A stretch of DNA of 64,000 bases from NCBI GenBank assembly GCA_018401875.1, contig JAGYJZ010000008.1, positions 1 to 64,000 of the forward strand, given 5' to 3'. Positions 54,609 to 64,000 of the stretch are shown piece by piece. Position numbers and translations under genes: made by a program. Source of the stretch: Salibacteraceae bacterium (GTDB taxonomy: Bacteria > Bacteroidota > Bacteroidia > Flavobacteriales_G > Salibacteraceae). Position 1 is the first letter of the stretch. Each line of letters starts with the position of its first letter. A model generated the notes under the pieces. The model made no database searches and had not been told where the DNA came from. It saw only the letters and a program-made list of their open reading frames with translations.

Positions 54609-56224
54609 AAGCGATCATCTTAGTCCTTCTCGGTTTACTTTCTTTCCAAACGATTGCTCAAAATCAACCTAAGCTCGTTGTAGGAGTTGTGGTAGATCAA
54701 ATGCGGATGGATTACATCTACCGCTATTGGGACAAATACTCTGAAAACGGATTCAAAAAGCTGATGAGCGAAGGCTTTACCTGTAAAAACGCTCACTTCA
54801 ACTACATTCCTACCTACACCGGCCCCGGGCACGCTTCTATTTTCACGGGTGCCACACCGATGAATCATGGAATTATCGCCAATGATTGGTACGACAAAGC
54901 ATCAGGAAAAGAAATCTATTGTGTTTCTGACTCGCTGCGCAACAGCATAGGCACTAAAAACAAACAAGGTAAGATGAGTCCTTCATTGTTGCTCGCGCCT
55001 ACGCTCGGTGATGCGTTTAAAGTATCAACTCAATTTCGAGGAAAAACCATCGGTATTTCATTGAAAGATCGCGGTGCAGTGCTACCGGCAGGCCACAGTG
55101 CTGACGCTGCTTATTGGATGGACTATGAATCAGGGCATTTTATTTCGAGCGACCATTACATGAGCAGCTTGCCTAAATGGGTAAAAGCCTTTAACGCAGA
55201 AAAGCATGCCGATAAACTGGCTAAAGAAGGTTGGCAAACACTGCTTGCCCTCGAGAAATACACTGAAAGTACTGAAGACAACACGCCTTATGAAAAAATC
55301 TACAACAAGAACGGATATCCTGTTTTTCCGTACGATTTGCCGCAGTTAATCAAGGATAAAGGCTACTACGCCTTTGCAAATTCACCTTTTGGAAATACCA
55401 TTGTAAGGCAATTTGCCGAGCAAGCAATCATCAATGAAGATTTAGGAGAAGATGAGTTTTTGGATTTGTTGACCATTTCATTTTCATCGCCCGACATGGT
55501 CGGACATTCATTTGGCCCACAATCGATTGAAATTGAAGACACTTACATTCGCTTAGATTTGGAAATCGCTGAACTAATTTCTTCGCTCAACGAGCGCGTT
55601 GGCGAGGGCAATTACACCCTTTTCCTCACGGCCGATCACGCAGCCGCGCAAGTGCCTGCTTATTTGAAGGATCATAAAATACCAACCGATTATTTTGAAA
55701 CAGAACGATTCGAATCAGAATTGAATGCCATGCTTGTCGCGCAATTTGGAGCGGGAAATTGGGTTCTAAGTTTCAGCAATCAACAGCTCTTTTTAAACCA
55801 CGCGTTGATTGATTCTAAAGTGATCAATGAAGAGGAAATGCTGAATAGCATTCAAGACTTTGCACTGGATTTCAAAGGCGTTGCATCGGTGTTGAGCGCC
55901 AAACAGCTTCAACATCCGCTGCCCAACGATCAATTTGCCTCGATGGCACAACGCGGTTGGAACCCGCTGCGATCTGGTGATATGGTAGTTCAGTTTTTAC
56001 CCGGATGGATGAGCTATGGACACCAAGGAACGACACACGGATCATCGTACAACTACGACTCTCATGTGCCAATAATGTTTTACGGTTTTGGTGTTAAACA
56101 GGGCGTGGAGTTGAATCCTGTGGATATCACCCAAATTGCTCCTACGATAAGCATCATCACCTCAACCGCTTTCCCGATGCTTTCTGACCACAGGCCTATC
56201 GTGAACGCAATCGCTACGCCTTAA
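54605..56224 (+). CDS. PafA-like secreted alkaline phosphatase
   Basis: 539 residues from the ATG at 54605 (ATGA overlap with crcB). Signal peptide LVLLGLLSFQTIAQ. Alkaline-phosphatase superfamily core: metal-binding DQMRMDY, nucleophile Thr in PTYTGPGHAS, metal ligands in SSPDMVGHSFGP and TADHAAAQ, and a late His in YGHQGTTHGSS. PafA of flavobacteria is a phosphate-insensitive phosphatase that uses a Thr nucleophile. It ends in a stop overlap with the convergent DUF4197 gene. Confidence 0.9.
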   Translation: MKAIILVLLGLLSFQTIAQNQPKLVVGVVVDQMRMDYIYRYWDKYSENGFKKLMSEGFTCKNAHFNYIPTYTGPGHASIFTGATPMNHGIIANDWYDKASGKEIYCVSDSLRNSIGTKNKQGKMSPSLLLAPTLGDAFKVSTQFRGKTIGISLKDRGAVLPAGHSADAAYWMDYESGHFISSDHYMSSLPKWVKAFNAEKHADKLAKEGWQTLLALEKYTESTEDNTPYEKIYNKNGYPVFPYDLPQLIKDKGYYAFANSPFGNTIVRQFAEQAIINEDLGEDEFLDLLTISFSSPDMVGHSFGPQSIEIEDTYIRLDLEIAELISSLNERVGEGNYTLFLTADHAAAQVPAYLKDHKIPTDYFETERFESELNAMLVAQFGAGNWVLSFSNQQLFLNHALIDSKVINEEEMLNSIQDFALDFKGVASVLSAKQLQHPLPNDQFASMAQRGWNPLRSGDMVVQFLPGWMSYGHQGTTHGSSYNYDSHVPIMFYGFGVKQGVELNPVDITQIAPTISIITSTAFPMLSDHRPIVNAIATP

Positions 56225-56942
56225 TTTTCAGAGCCGAAAACTTCTTCTAATAGATCGGTAACGCGGTGTGCCGGGTCTTCGCGGATGAGCTTTTCTTCGT
56301 CACCTACTTTTTTAAAGATGCCTTTCAGCGCCCGATTCGTGGTGTGCTCACTCAACGAGTTAGACTCGATTTTATCGAAAAGAAAGCCATTAAGGGAAGC
56401 AGAATTGTACGTGTTAATCAATTTAGAGTAAGAACCTTCGGCAGATATGCCCAAGACAATTTCTTTGCTTAATGAGTTTTCAATCTTTGGCTTGAAGGCT
56501 TCGAATAATTTGTCGTAGGTCTTTCCTTTCAAGTAAAATGTTGCTGCTGTATCAGTTCCATTGAGGATTGCAAGGCCATCGTCAATCGTGATTTCGCTGA
56601 TGGCGTCAATAAAAATTGGTTTAGCCTCCACTGCAGCGTCTTCAGCTGCGCGATTTATGGTAAGTATGGTCTCGTCAAGCAATTCTCCGATGAGCGGAAT
56701 GCTGTTGAGTTTGGCATAGATGGGCTGCGCTTCTTCAGGCAATAAAATCTTGACCGCCTCATCCCTAAAAAACCCATCGGGAGCAGATAAATTGACTACA
56801 GCAGATCAGTGCCATGAGCCAAGGCTTCCTTTAAACCGAGTATGATTTTCTCGCTGCTAAGCTCATCCAAATCGAGAATCTCATCGCACGATGTGGTTGC
56901 AATACAAGCCAAAAGCGCGAATCCAAGTGCCAGTTTTTTCAT
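56221..56942 (-). pseudogene. DUF4197 lipoprotein gene with a one-base frameshift
   Basis: The start at 56942 gives a lipoprotein signal ending ATTSC (Cys-19) and reads to HGTD; a TAG then ends that frame. The second frame continues TAVVNLSAPDGFFRDEAVKI and runs to 56221 with full DUF4197 character (RDPAHRVTDLLEEVF-like end). Restoring one A in GATCTGCT near 56804-56806 (GAT ACT GCT) joins them into about 240 residues. Last gene of the M16-to-DUF4197 operon, 25 nt after the aldolase. A genuine lesion and a sequencing deletion look the same here. Confidence 0.8.
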
Positions 56943-56967
56943 GTGATAAAAGTATAGTTAATCCTGT

Positions 56968-57984
56968 TTAAATCAGTGTGGCAAGAAATTTCTTTGTGGT
57001 TTGAATCATTTCTGTCGTGATATTCAAATGGGTAACGAAGCGAATTTTTCCTGGTCCAAAACCCATAGCATAGACGCCCATATTCCTCAGCTTCTCCAAT
57101 ATCTCCTGCTGAGAAAAATCATCGCCAAGTTCTGCAACAACAATGTTTGTTTTTGAAGGCATCACCCTTTTCACCCAAGCACATGAGGTTAATGTTTCAG
57201 CAATTTCAGCCCCTTTTTCATGATCTTCCTTTAGCCTTTCAACGTGGTGGTCTAATGCATAAATGCCCGCTGCTGCCAACATTCCAGCTTGCCGCATGCC
57301 TCCACCAAACACTTTTCTCACCCTTCGCGCTTGCTTGATAAACTGAGCATCACCAATCAATAATGATCCTACAGGGCAGCCCAATCCCTTGCTCAAACAA
57401 ATGGAAACCGTGTCGAACATATTTCCGACTGATTCCGTAGTCTCGCCCGTTTCAACCAAGGCATTGAACAATCGCGCGCCATCAAGGTGAAAACTTAAAC
57501 CGTTCTTTTTACACACAACCGCAATTCGTTCTAATTCTTCTGAATCCCAAATAACACCACCGCCTTTATTGCACGTGTTTTCTGCCGAAACCAAACGTGA
57601 AACTGGACGGTGAATATCATCCGGGTTGATCGCATTTTTCACCATTTCAGCTGTAAACCTGCCGTGATCTCCGTCCAACAGCATGACCGAAGCTCCGGAG
57701 TTTCTGGCAATTCCTCCTCCTTCATAATAGTAGATATGAGAGAGTTTATCACAGATCACTTCGTCACCCGGAGAAGTGTGCACGTTGATTGCGATTTGGT
57801 TGGTCATGGTTCCTGACGCGCAGAACAATGCCGACTGTTTGCCAAACATTTCTGCAGCTTTTGCTTCCAAACGATTGATTGTTGGATCGTCACCAAAAAC
57901 ATCGTCACCAAGAGGCGCATTGTACATCGCCTCTGTCATTTCTGCAGTTGGCAGCGTTACCGTATCGCTTCTAAAATCTATCAT
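56968..57984 (-). CDS. Low-specificity L-threonine aldolase
   Basis: 338 residues, fold-type I PLP enzyme. N-terminal DFRSDTVTLPTAEM and GDDVFGDDPTI, the HLDGARLFNA segment, and the PLP lysine in SICLSKGLGCPVGSL. It cleaves threonine or allo-threonine to glycine and acetaldehyde. It lies 2 nt from the O-methyltransferase gene, inside a minus-strand operon. Confidence 0.93.
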   Translation of the reverse strand: MIDFRSDTVTLPTAEMTEAMYNAPLGDDVFGDDPTINRLEAKAAEMFGKQSALFCASGTMTNQIAINVHTSPGDEVICDKLSHIYYYEGGGIARNSGASVMLLDGDHGRFTAEMVKNAINPDDIHRPVSRLVSAENTCNKGGGVIWDSEELERIAVVCKKNGLSFHLDGARLFNALVETGETTESVGNMFDTVSICLSKGLGCPVGSLLIGDAQFIKQARRVRKVFGGGMRQAGMLAAAGIYALDHHVERLKEDHEKGAEIAETLTSCAWVKRVMPSKTNIVVAELGDDFSQQEILEKLRNMGVYAMGFGPGKIRFVTHLNITTEMIQTTKKFLATLI

Positions 57985-57986
57985 AA

Positions 57987-58631
57987 TTATGCTGTTTTTC
58001 TAGCTATGAGCAACCCATCGCGAATGGGTAGCAATACATTTTCAAGGTTTGGATTGGCATGAATGTTTTGAGCAAAGTCAAACAATGCTTTTGTGTCGGC
58101 ATCCATCGTCTCGTGTGCTTCGGTTACTTTTCCACTCCACAGCACATTATCGGCCACAATGTAACCGCCAACGCGCACTTTATCCATCACCAAGTCGAGG
58201 TATTTGCTGTAGTTTGACTTATCTGCATCTAAAAATACGATGTCAAATGGACCATCCAATTCCCTCAATTTTTCACTGGCATCGGCAATATGCAAAACAA
58301 TGTTTTTTGCGAATTTAGATCGATCAATAAACGATCGAATCTTAGACTCAAGTTCATCGTCAACCTCGATGGTGTGCACCAAGCCATGTTCAACGAGACC
58401 TTCGGCCCAACAAAGCGCAGAATAGCCGGTGTAAGTACCCACTTCAACCACCACTTTAGGACGAATCATCTTACTCAACATAGAGATTACTCTTCCTTGC
58501 AAATGCCCTGAAAGCATTCGGGGCTGGAGCACATTTGAGTGGGTGAATCGATTGAGTTCAGCCAACAACACAGGCTCATCGGTGGTTAATCGCTCGGCAT
58601 AACGTTCGATTTCTTCTGGTAAAAAATTCAT
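57987..58631 (-). CDS. Class I SAM-dependent O-methyltransferase (COMT-like)
   Basis: 214 residues. SAM motif I VVEVGTYTGYSALCW, motif with metal-binding acidic residues in DIVFLDADKSNYSKY, and DNVLWSGKV: the metal-dependent methyltransferase-3 family (catechol/caffeoyl-CoA type). Native substrate unknown. Overlaps the ligase gene by 4 nt. Confidence 0.92.
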   Translation of the reverse strand: MNFLPEEIERYAERLTTDEPVLLAELNRFTHSNVLQPRMLSGHLQGRVISMLSKMIRPKVVVEVGTYTGYSALCWAEGLVEHGLVHTIEVDDELESKIRSFIDRSKFAKNIVLHIADASEKLRELDGPFDIVFLDADKSNYSKYLDLVMDKVRVGGYIVADNVLWSGKVTEAHETMDADTKALFDFAQNIHANPNLENVLLPIRDGLLIARKTA

Positions 58632-60655
58632 TCTTCGTATAGATTCAGTTCGGTTTTTCCGTGCGGTAAATATTGATCAATTATTTCATCTACAAGGTCG
58701 CAATCTTCGTATTCTCCGCAATGTTTAAGCATATAAAAACACGCATCGATGTAGGCTTGACGTTCGAAGGAAATCCGGTTCAAAGCACATTTTTTAATTA
58801 CCGAAAGTGACCATTCAGGTGTGTTTCTGAAGGCTTCTAAAGTCTTCATCATCTTGCGATCGGGCACTTTGCCGATAAGTTGATTCAAGCTATCGATGGA
58901 CAATTGGGTGCCTAGTTGACGATAACGCGTTGTGCTTTGAGCTGAATCGGCCTTGATAAACGAACGCATTGCTTTTCGCCAATCACCATTACGATATTCG
59001 ATGCTCGCCACATTCAGCCAAGCTTCTTGATATGATGTTGTGTATTTAACTGCGCGATAAAAGCATTGCAATGCGCTGTCAAGATCGCCATTCTTTTCAG
59101 CACACAACCCCAAGTAGTTCCATGTTTCTGGATGGTGTGGATTCACGTTCAATGACTTCTCAAAACCAAAAGCTGCTTCGTTTATTTCACCTGATTTGAA
59201 TAGAGAAATGGCCGATTGATGAACGACTGGAACCGACCTTCCATCAACGTCAAACAGCAAATTTTCCGCTCTGGAGAATTGTGTGATACTTTCCGTCCAT
59301 AAAGTATCGCTTTGGGCGTTTTTTGCTTGTACAAAAGAAAGTTCACCGCTTATTCGCAGTATAAAAATGGTGAACACAACGATAGCAACCGTTATCAATG
59401 ACCCGCGCCACAATTTGACCTGTTTGACCCGCAGCGTTCTAAAACTCACCGTGAGCAACAACGCGAATAAGAGCATATACTCAGCACGCTCAGCAGGATA
59501 ACTTGTGAATGAGGCTATAATGTATCCTACCCAAGTGAGGGCGATTGCAAAATCAAACGCAGCGTTGCTTGCACGCCAATTTTTGAATGCGTTGAAAACC
59601 CCAACGGCATGCAAGGCCATAAAAGCACTTCCTGCAAAGAGCCCTGATTCTGATAGAACCAACAGATAATCGTTATGAGGCCTTTGGTAAAACATATTGG
59701 CAGCGTTGGTGAGCATTCCTTCTTGTTGATAGGCCATGATTTCAATGTTCCACATACCCGCACCGATACCGAAAAACGGACGCTGCACAAACAGCTCTAA
59801 ACTTCGCTGAGCCAAGAGCAAACGATCGCGCGATGTTCCTTCAGAAAAATCAAAAACCGTCTCAAAGTGATGGACAAAGGTGTAGAGTTCGTCTACAAGT
59901 AAAAACGTCAAAACCAGGCTCAAAAAACTAAAACCCGCTCCTATTTTTAGTAGGTTTTTCTTTTGATCGGAGATGTTTTCCTTTTCAAACCATAGCGATC
60001 CAAAAACGATAAGCGCATAAGCAAATAGCGTAAACCAAGCCGTTCTGTTGAGTAATACAATCACTAAAAAAAGCGCTAACAGCAGCGAAGCCACAGAGAT
60101 CGACTTCCATCTGCCGCCACTTGATAGCCCTACAGCGGAAATTGGCATCAATAAAACCAAAAACTGAACGAATAAATTACGGTGGCCAAATGACGCAGTA
60201 ACGCTGTAGGTGGCTTTATGCGTTAAGATGAAATTGTCCATTGCGATGATCAACTCTACCAAACCCCAAAATGAAAAAAGAAGCAATACGGCTGCTGCTG
60301 CCTTCGGAGCATACCGTTTCAATTGACTGACATCAGCCGATAGCGAGAACACGGCCACCAAGAGCATGACTAACACAAATCGCGCCATCACCATGAGACC
60401 ATCACCCCAGTTATTTGAAAGCAAGAGCGAAGGAATGGAGCAGGCCATGATGACGATTAAAAAGAATAGGGAGCCACTGCGATGAAGGAATCCGCTTGTG
60501 TACTTTGCGGCTAGCGCGATCAATGCAACGGCCGATAAGCCCAATAGTTTTGACGCATAACTGGCATCGTCAAGAAAAGGAACATAGAAAATCAAGCATA
60601 CAACCCACAATGCTGACCACAGGATTGATCGTTTGTTCGCCCCAAACCAGTGCAT
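58628..60655 (-). CDS. O-antigen ligase-like membrane protein with TPR tail
   Basis: 675 residues with about 12 membrane segments (1-440). The Wzy_C/ligase loop is RPHNDYLLVLSESGLF with the conserved His, and the C-terminal half is a TPR array (NPHHPETWNYLGLCAEKNGD). Such proteins join glycans to lipid A or polymerise O-units. The neighbours do not form a sugar cluster. The start overlaps the M16 stop by 1 nt. Confidence 0.88.
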   Translation of the reverse strand: MHWFGANKRSILWSALWVVCLIFYVPFLDDASYASKLLGLSAVALIALAAKYTSGFLHRSGSLFFLIVIMACSIPSLLLSNNWGDGLMVMARFVLVMLLVAVFSLSADVSQLKRYAPKAAAAVLLLFSFWGLVELIIAMDNFILTHKATYSVTASFGHRNLFVQFLVLLMPISAVGLSSGGRWKSISVASLLLALFLVIVLLNRTAWFTLFAYALIVFGSLWFEKENISDQKKNLLKIGAGFSFLSLVLTFLLVDELYTFVHHFETVFDFSEGTSRDRLLLAQRSLELFVQRPFFGIGAGMWNIEIMAYQQEGMLTNAANMFYQRPHNDYLLVLSESGLFAGSAFMALHAVGVFNAFKNWRASNAAFDFAIALTWVGYIIASFTSYPAERAEYMLLFALLLTVSFRTLRVKQVKLWRGSLITVAIVVFTIFILRISGELSFVQAKNAQSDTLWTESITQFSRAENLLFDVDGRSVPVVHQSAISLFKSGEINEAAFGFEKSLNVNPHHPETWNYLGLCAEKNGDLDSALQCFYRAVKYTTSYQEAWLNVASIEYRNGDWRKAMRSFIKADSAQSTTRYRQLGTQLSIDSLNQLIGKVPDRKMMKTLEAFRNTPEWSLSVIKKCALNRISFERQAYIDACFYMLKHCGEYEDCDLVDEIIDQYLPHGKTELNLYEE

Positions 60656-61884
60656 TATTCAGGAATATAACTTAAGGAGGCTAAGTTGTTGCTGTTAAAT
60701 GTTTCAGCAGCCAATTCCTGAATTTCGAGGGCAGAAATCTCGTGCACTTGGTCTTGAATTTCCTCAAATCGATCTACACAGTCAAACTGAAGTAAGGCTT
60801 TCCCCAATGAGAGCATGAGATTAGCGCGATTCTCTTGTGAAAGTGCAATCTGTCCTAAAAGCTGCTTCTTCGCCACCGATAGAAGTCGATCACTGAGGAC
60901 AATATCTTTAAGCGAGCGAAGTTCTTTCACAATCAGTTTGGCTACTTTTTTCTCGTGCCGTTTATCCGTTCCGAAATAGATTTGAAACACACCGGTATCG
61001 GCATAAGGCGTGTAACTCGACTCGATGTAATAGCAATAGCCGAATCGTTCTCTTATATTTAGATTCAGACGACTATTCAGCGCTGGCCCACCCAACACGT
61101 TGTTCATCAGCACCATCGCCCTTCTTCGATCATCGTCAAAGCCTATGGTTTTGCACCCCAACAACGAATGCACCTGATGCACGGTAGTTTGCTTCGAGTC
61201 GCTGAACATGGTTGATTGAGGTATGGTGCGGTAAGTTCTGTCGCTCTTTGTCGCAGGAATTTTCTCAAGAACATTCTTACAAAACGATTCCAATTTTTTC
61301 AAGCTTACATTGCCAACGCATGTAAACACGATTTGGTCGGTGGAGTAGTTTCTCTTGAGAAATTCCAAAATATCTTCCCGCGAAAAACCATTTACAAGAT
61401 CCGCAGTACCCAAAATTGATTTCCCTAATGGATGATCAGGAAAGAGTTTTTCCTCGAATTCATCCAACAGCATTTCATCTGGGTTATCTTTATTAGAGTT
61501 TATCTCATCAACAATTACGCTTTTTTCTTTCTCGATTTCTTTCTCAGGAAAGACCGAGGAGAACGTAATATCAACCAACAATTCCGCAGCGCGATAAAAA
61601 TGTTCTTTCAACGCGCTTGCATAAACACTCGTTTCTTCCTTGGTGGTATAGGCGTTAATTTCACCTCCAACAGAGTCGAGCCGTGTTAATATGTGAAAGG
61701 CTTTTCTGCGCTCAGTGCCTTTAAACATACAGTGTTCGATAAGATGGGCGATACCATTCTCTGTGGATAATTCATCGCGCGAACCTGCATTTATAATGAA
61801 GCCGCAATGCACCGTCATTATATTTTTGTCTTCGAAGTGCAGCACCCGCAGACCGTTAGTCAATCTTAGTATATCGAATTCCAT
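60655..61884 (-). CDS. M16-family zinc peptidase
   Basis: 409 residues, one M16 half-unit pair. The inverted zinc motif HLIEH at about residues 47-51 with a downstream Glu about 75 residues later (EKEKSVIVDEI) is complete, so the protein should be an active peptidase. Homologues are processing-type peptidases in the cytosol or periplasm; no signal peptide is visible. First gene of the five-gene minus-strand operon. Confidence 0.92.
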   Translation of the reverse strand: MEFDILRLTNGLRVLHFEDKNIMTVHCGFIINAGSRDELSTENGIAHLIEHCMFKGTERRKAFHILTRLDSVGGEINAYTTKEETSVYASALKEHFYRAAELLVDITFSSVFPEKEIEKEKSVIVDEINSNKDNPDEMLLDEFEEKLFPDHPLGKSILGTADLVNGFSREDILEFLKRNYSTDQIVFTCVGNVSLKKLESFCKNVLEKIPATKSDRTYRTIPQSTMFSDSKQTTVHQVHSLLGCKTIGFDDDRRRAMVLMNNVLGGPALNSRLNLNIRERFGYCYYIESSYTPYADTGVFQIYFGTDKRHEKKVAKLIVKELRSLKDIVLSDRLLSVAKKQLLGQIALSQENRANLMLSLGKALLQFDCVDRFEEIQDQVHEISALEIQELAAETFNSNNLASLSYIPE

Positions 61885-61973
61885 TAAGAATTCAAAGTTA
61901 GTAAACGGACTTATGGCTCATTCGCTCACTTGCATATATTGATATTTTTGGACATCATCAACTGTTTTGCTGC

Positions 61974-63942
61974 ATGCAATTTAGATTAAAAAAACCTACT
62001 GATTTCAGCCGTTTTAGTGCTTGTCACGAGCGTGTCGCTTAGCCAAGAAAATATGTCCGCTGCTTTCAAAAAAAGCTTGTACAATGCCGACCAACTTTTC
62101 AATGATGGCAATTACCTGAGGGCTTTAGCTGTTTACGACAGCTTATGGAATAAAAGACCCAACGACATCTACTTGCAATACAAAACAGGTATTTGTCATA
62201 TCTATCAATCCACAGGCAGGGAAAAGGCATACGACATCCTCAAAAATTTAGTGGGCGAACAAGGCTATGAAGACGTGATGTATTATTTGGCACGATCGAA
62301 GCATTTAAACTACCAATTCGAAGATGCCATTGACCTTTATAACGACTACATTACAACCTACCGCCCGACAGGAACAAGGCGTATCGAGACATTGCACTAC
62401 CTCTCTAATTGCCGAAACGGTATTGAGTTGATGAAAAGAAGGCTCGCTTTGAGTCTCGAAATATTAACACCACCGAGCAACGATAAAAACTCACAATACA
62501 GTCCAGTGATCAGTCCCGATGGTGAAAAGCTCTATTACGCCAATCGAGGTCCAGAAAGCAAAGGCGAAATGATGGATGAAAAGTCAAAAAAGAACGAGGT
62601 TGGTTCATACTATGAAGATGTCTTTGTTGCTACCAAAGTGAGCGGAGAAGATGAATTCACCTTTACCAATGGAGAAAGCATCAGTGACAACATCAACGAA
62701 GCCGATCGACACGAAGCACCATTAAGTGTTTCATACGACAACCAAATGCTATTTCTGTACTTAAGTGGGAATAAGGAAAGCGAAGACATTTATGTAAGCT
62801 ACAACCAAGGTGACACAGCATGGTCAAAGCCCAAGCCGCTGAAAGGAGTGAACACCCCCCAATGGGAAGGACATGCTTCGATGGCACCAGACGGAAAAAC
62901 GCTTTATTTTTCAACTGACAGGCCAGGTGGTTATGGCGGTCGCGACATCTACCGCGCCATCATGAAGCCAGATAGCACGTTTGGAAATGTCGAGAACATG
63001 GGACCGAAAATCAACACGCCATTCAATGAAGACTCTTCATTTATCTATTCCAATGGTTCTTCGCTCTACTTTGCCTCAGAATCGCACGGCTCGATGGGTG
63101 GTTATGATATTTTCTACATCAAATATGACAGTGTTAAAGCCCAGTGGCAAGATCCTGTGAACATGGGTTATCCAATCAACACTAATGATGACGACCGCTA
63201 CTATTATATTTCAAAGGATGGCGATTGGGGATACTTCAGTTCGGCACGCGCAAGTGGCGAAAACCTACACGACATCTACCGAATTCAACCGGGAACATTT
63301 GAGCGCTTGAATGCCTTAATCCTGCTTGTTGGAACAGTGTATGTTGACGAAGTAGAAAGTTCTGCTTTGGTGAAAATCATGGACGACAAAACTGGCGATG
63401 TACTGGCAACGATTATCGCTGACAGCACAACGGGTGAATTCGTTTACTCGCTCTTGCCTGGCCGCCAATATAAAATCAGCTTGCTGGCAGATGGTTTTTC
63501 ACCAAAAGTAGAATACGTTGAAGTGCCGCCACTCACCGAAGGTGTAACATGCATCGAACATCGATTTGATTTCTACACGATGGGATTCTTAAAGAGGCGT
63601 CAAGATTCTATGAATCTGCAAGCAGAGATTGATTCGAGGGTGCGACTGTCTGAAGAAGATGATGCCATTTGCATCGTTGAAAAAGAAAGAGATCAGCTGT
63701 CAGATTCTGAAATTGAAGCAGGATGTCGATTCAGGGTGCAAGTGGGCGCTTACCGCAATCCTGGGAAATTCAAATACGAATTCTTGAGGTCTATTGGTGA
63801 TGTGGAAATTAAAGGGTAACCTGATGGCATTACGCGTTATCTCATGGGGCAAAAATTCACTAACCGACAAGAGGCAGAAGTGCTTAGGCAGAAATGTGTG
63901 ATGGCCGGCCAGTGGGACGCTTGGATCACAGTTAGAAGATAA
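61974..63942 (+). pseudogene. PorE-like TPR/PD40/SPOR protein with two disruptions
   Basis: The frame open from 62017 lacks a usable start; an ATG at 61974 (MQFRLK) is joined to it if one A is removed from the A7 tract at 61988-61994, giving a normal signal peptide. The main part has TPRs (about 20-120), PD40/WD40-like repeats (SPVISPDGEKLYYANRGPES; PDGKTLYFSTDRPGGYGG), and a CarboxypepD_reg-like domain. A TAA at 63817-63819 interrupts a C-terminal SPOR domain that continues in the same frame to 63942 (DGITRYLMGQKF to WDAWITVRR). PorE has this order with OmpA instead of SPOR. About 655 residues if repaired. Confidence 0.75.
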
Positions 63943-63943
63943 A

Positions 63944-63968
63944 AAAAGGGAGCCTCGGCTCCCTTTTT
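63944..63968 (+). terminator. Rho-independent terminator
   Basis: AAAGGGAGCC and GGCTCCCTTT pair around a central TC (effective loop CTCG) 2 nt after the restored stop at 63942, followed by TTTTT-type sequence. Its position right after the distal stop supports 63942, not 63819, as the original gene end. Confidence 0.85.
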
Positions 63969-64000
63969 AATTTCTATTTAACGTGATTTAAATCTTATAA

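Overview
The window reads as chromosomal DNA of a Bacteroidota bacterium, most likely Flavobacteriia/Flavobacteriales. The evidence is three proteins with type IX secretion (T9SS) C-terminal sorting domains, several TAnnTTTG -7 promoter elements, BshB1, MenA, a flavobacterial-type UbiA prenyltransferase, a ccmBCDEF cluster and PafA-like and TonB/CarboxypepD_reg proteins. Most of the window is dense housekeeping DNA. Co-directional genes overlap by ATGA or TTGA, and five convergent gene pairs overlap by exactly 4 nt at their stop codons.

Layout: 1-3.4 kb holds the end of a large secreted protein, rpmH, and a ribbon-helix-helix / DUF4177-like / SPFH trio. 3.5-17 kb holds rarA, a lipoprotein, menA, truA, an ABC exporter, uvrA, an ECF sigma factor, an nth that lacks its Fe-S cysteines, acylphosphatase, bcp, recA and a TPR lipoprotein. 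16.7-21.5 kb holds two secreted proteins and a cluster of long inverted-repeat units; one unit carries a GIY-YIG nuclease gene between its arms. 21.6-24.8 kb is the thrS-infC-rpmI-rplT operon, with infC starting at AUU. 24.9-26.5 kb is a beta-solenoid protein fused to a K+-channel pore.

The main accessory segment is 26.5-30.4 kb. It has three cassette-like genes with hairpin sites between them, an 80-bp direct repeat flanking one gene, terC with a cysteine-rich lipoprotein, a 107-bp tandem duplication, tRNA-His, and a tRNA-His fragment with a palindrome in its D-loop. 30.4-42.8 kb resumes housekeeping: a copper P-type ATPase, a glycosyltransferase and flippase, bshB1, cytochrome c maturation genes (CcmE of the CxxxY type), a KdsC-like phosphatase, UbiA and Maf. 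42.9-47.2 kb is signal transduction. 47.2-56.2 kb is envelope and secreted proteins plus pyrG, crcB and a PafA-like phosphatase. 56.2-61.9 kb is a minus-strand operon (M16 peptidase, O-antigen-ligase-like, O-methyltransferase, threonine aldolase, DUF4197). The window ends in a PorE-like PD40/SPOR protein.

The strongest candidate for an undescribed system is the 20.4-21.5 kb cluster: a GIY-YIG nuclease gene sits between two long complementary arms, and neighbouring copies of the same unit lack the gene, like an autonomous element with its non-autonomous derivatives. Separately, three genes carry apparent single-base A/T indels and one of them also an in-frame stop. Their coding on both sides is intact, so they are either recent lesions or sequence errors.
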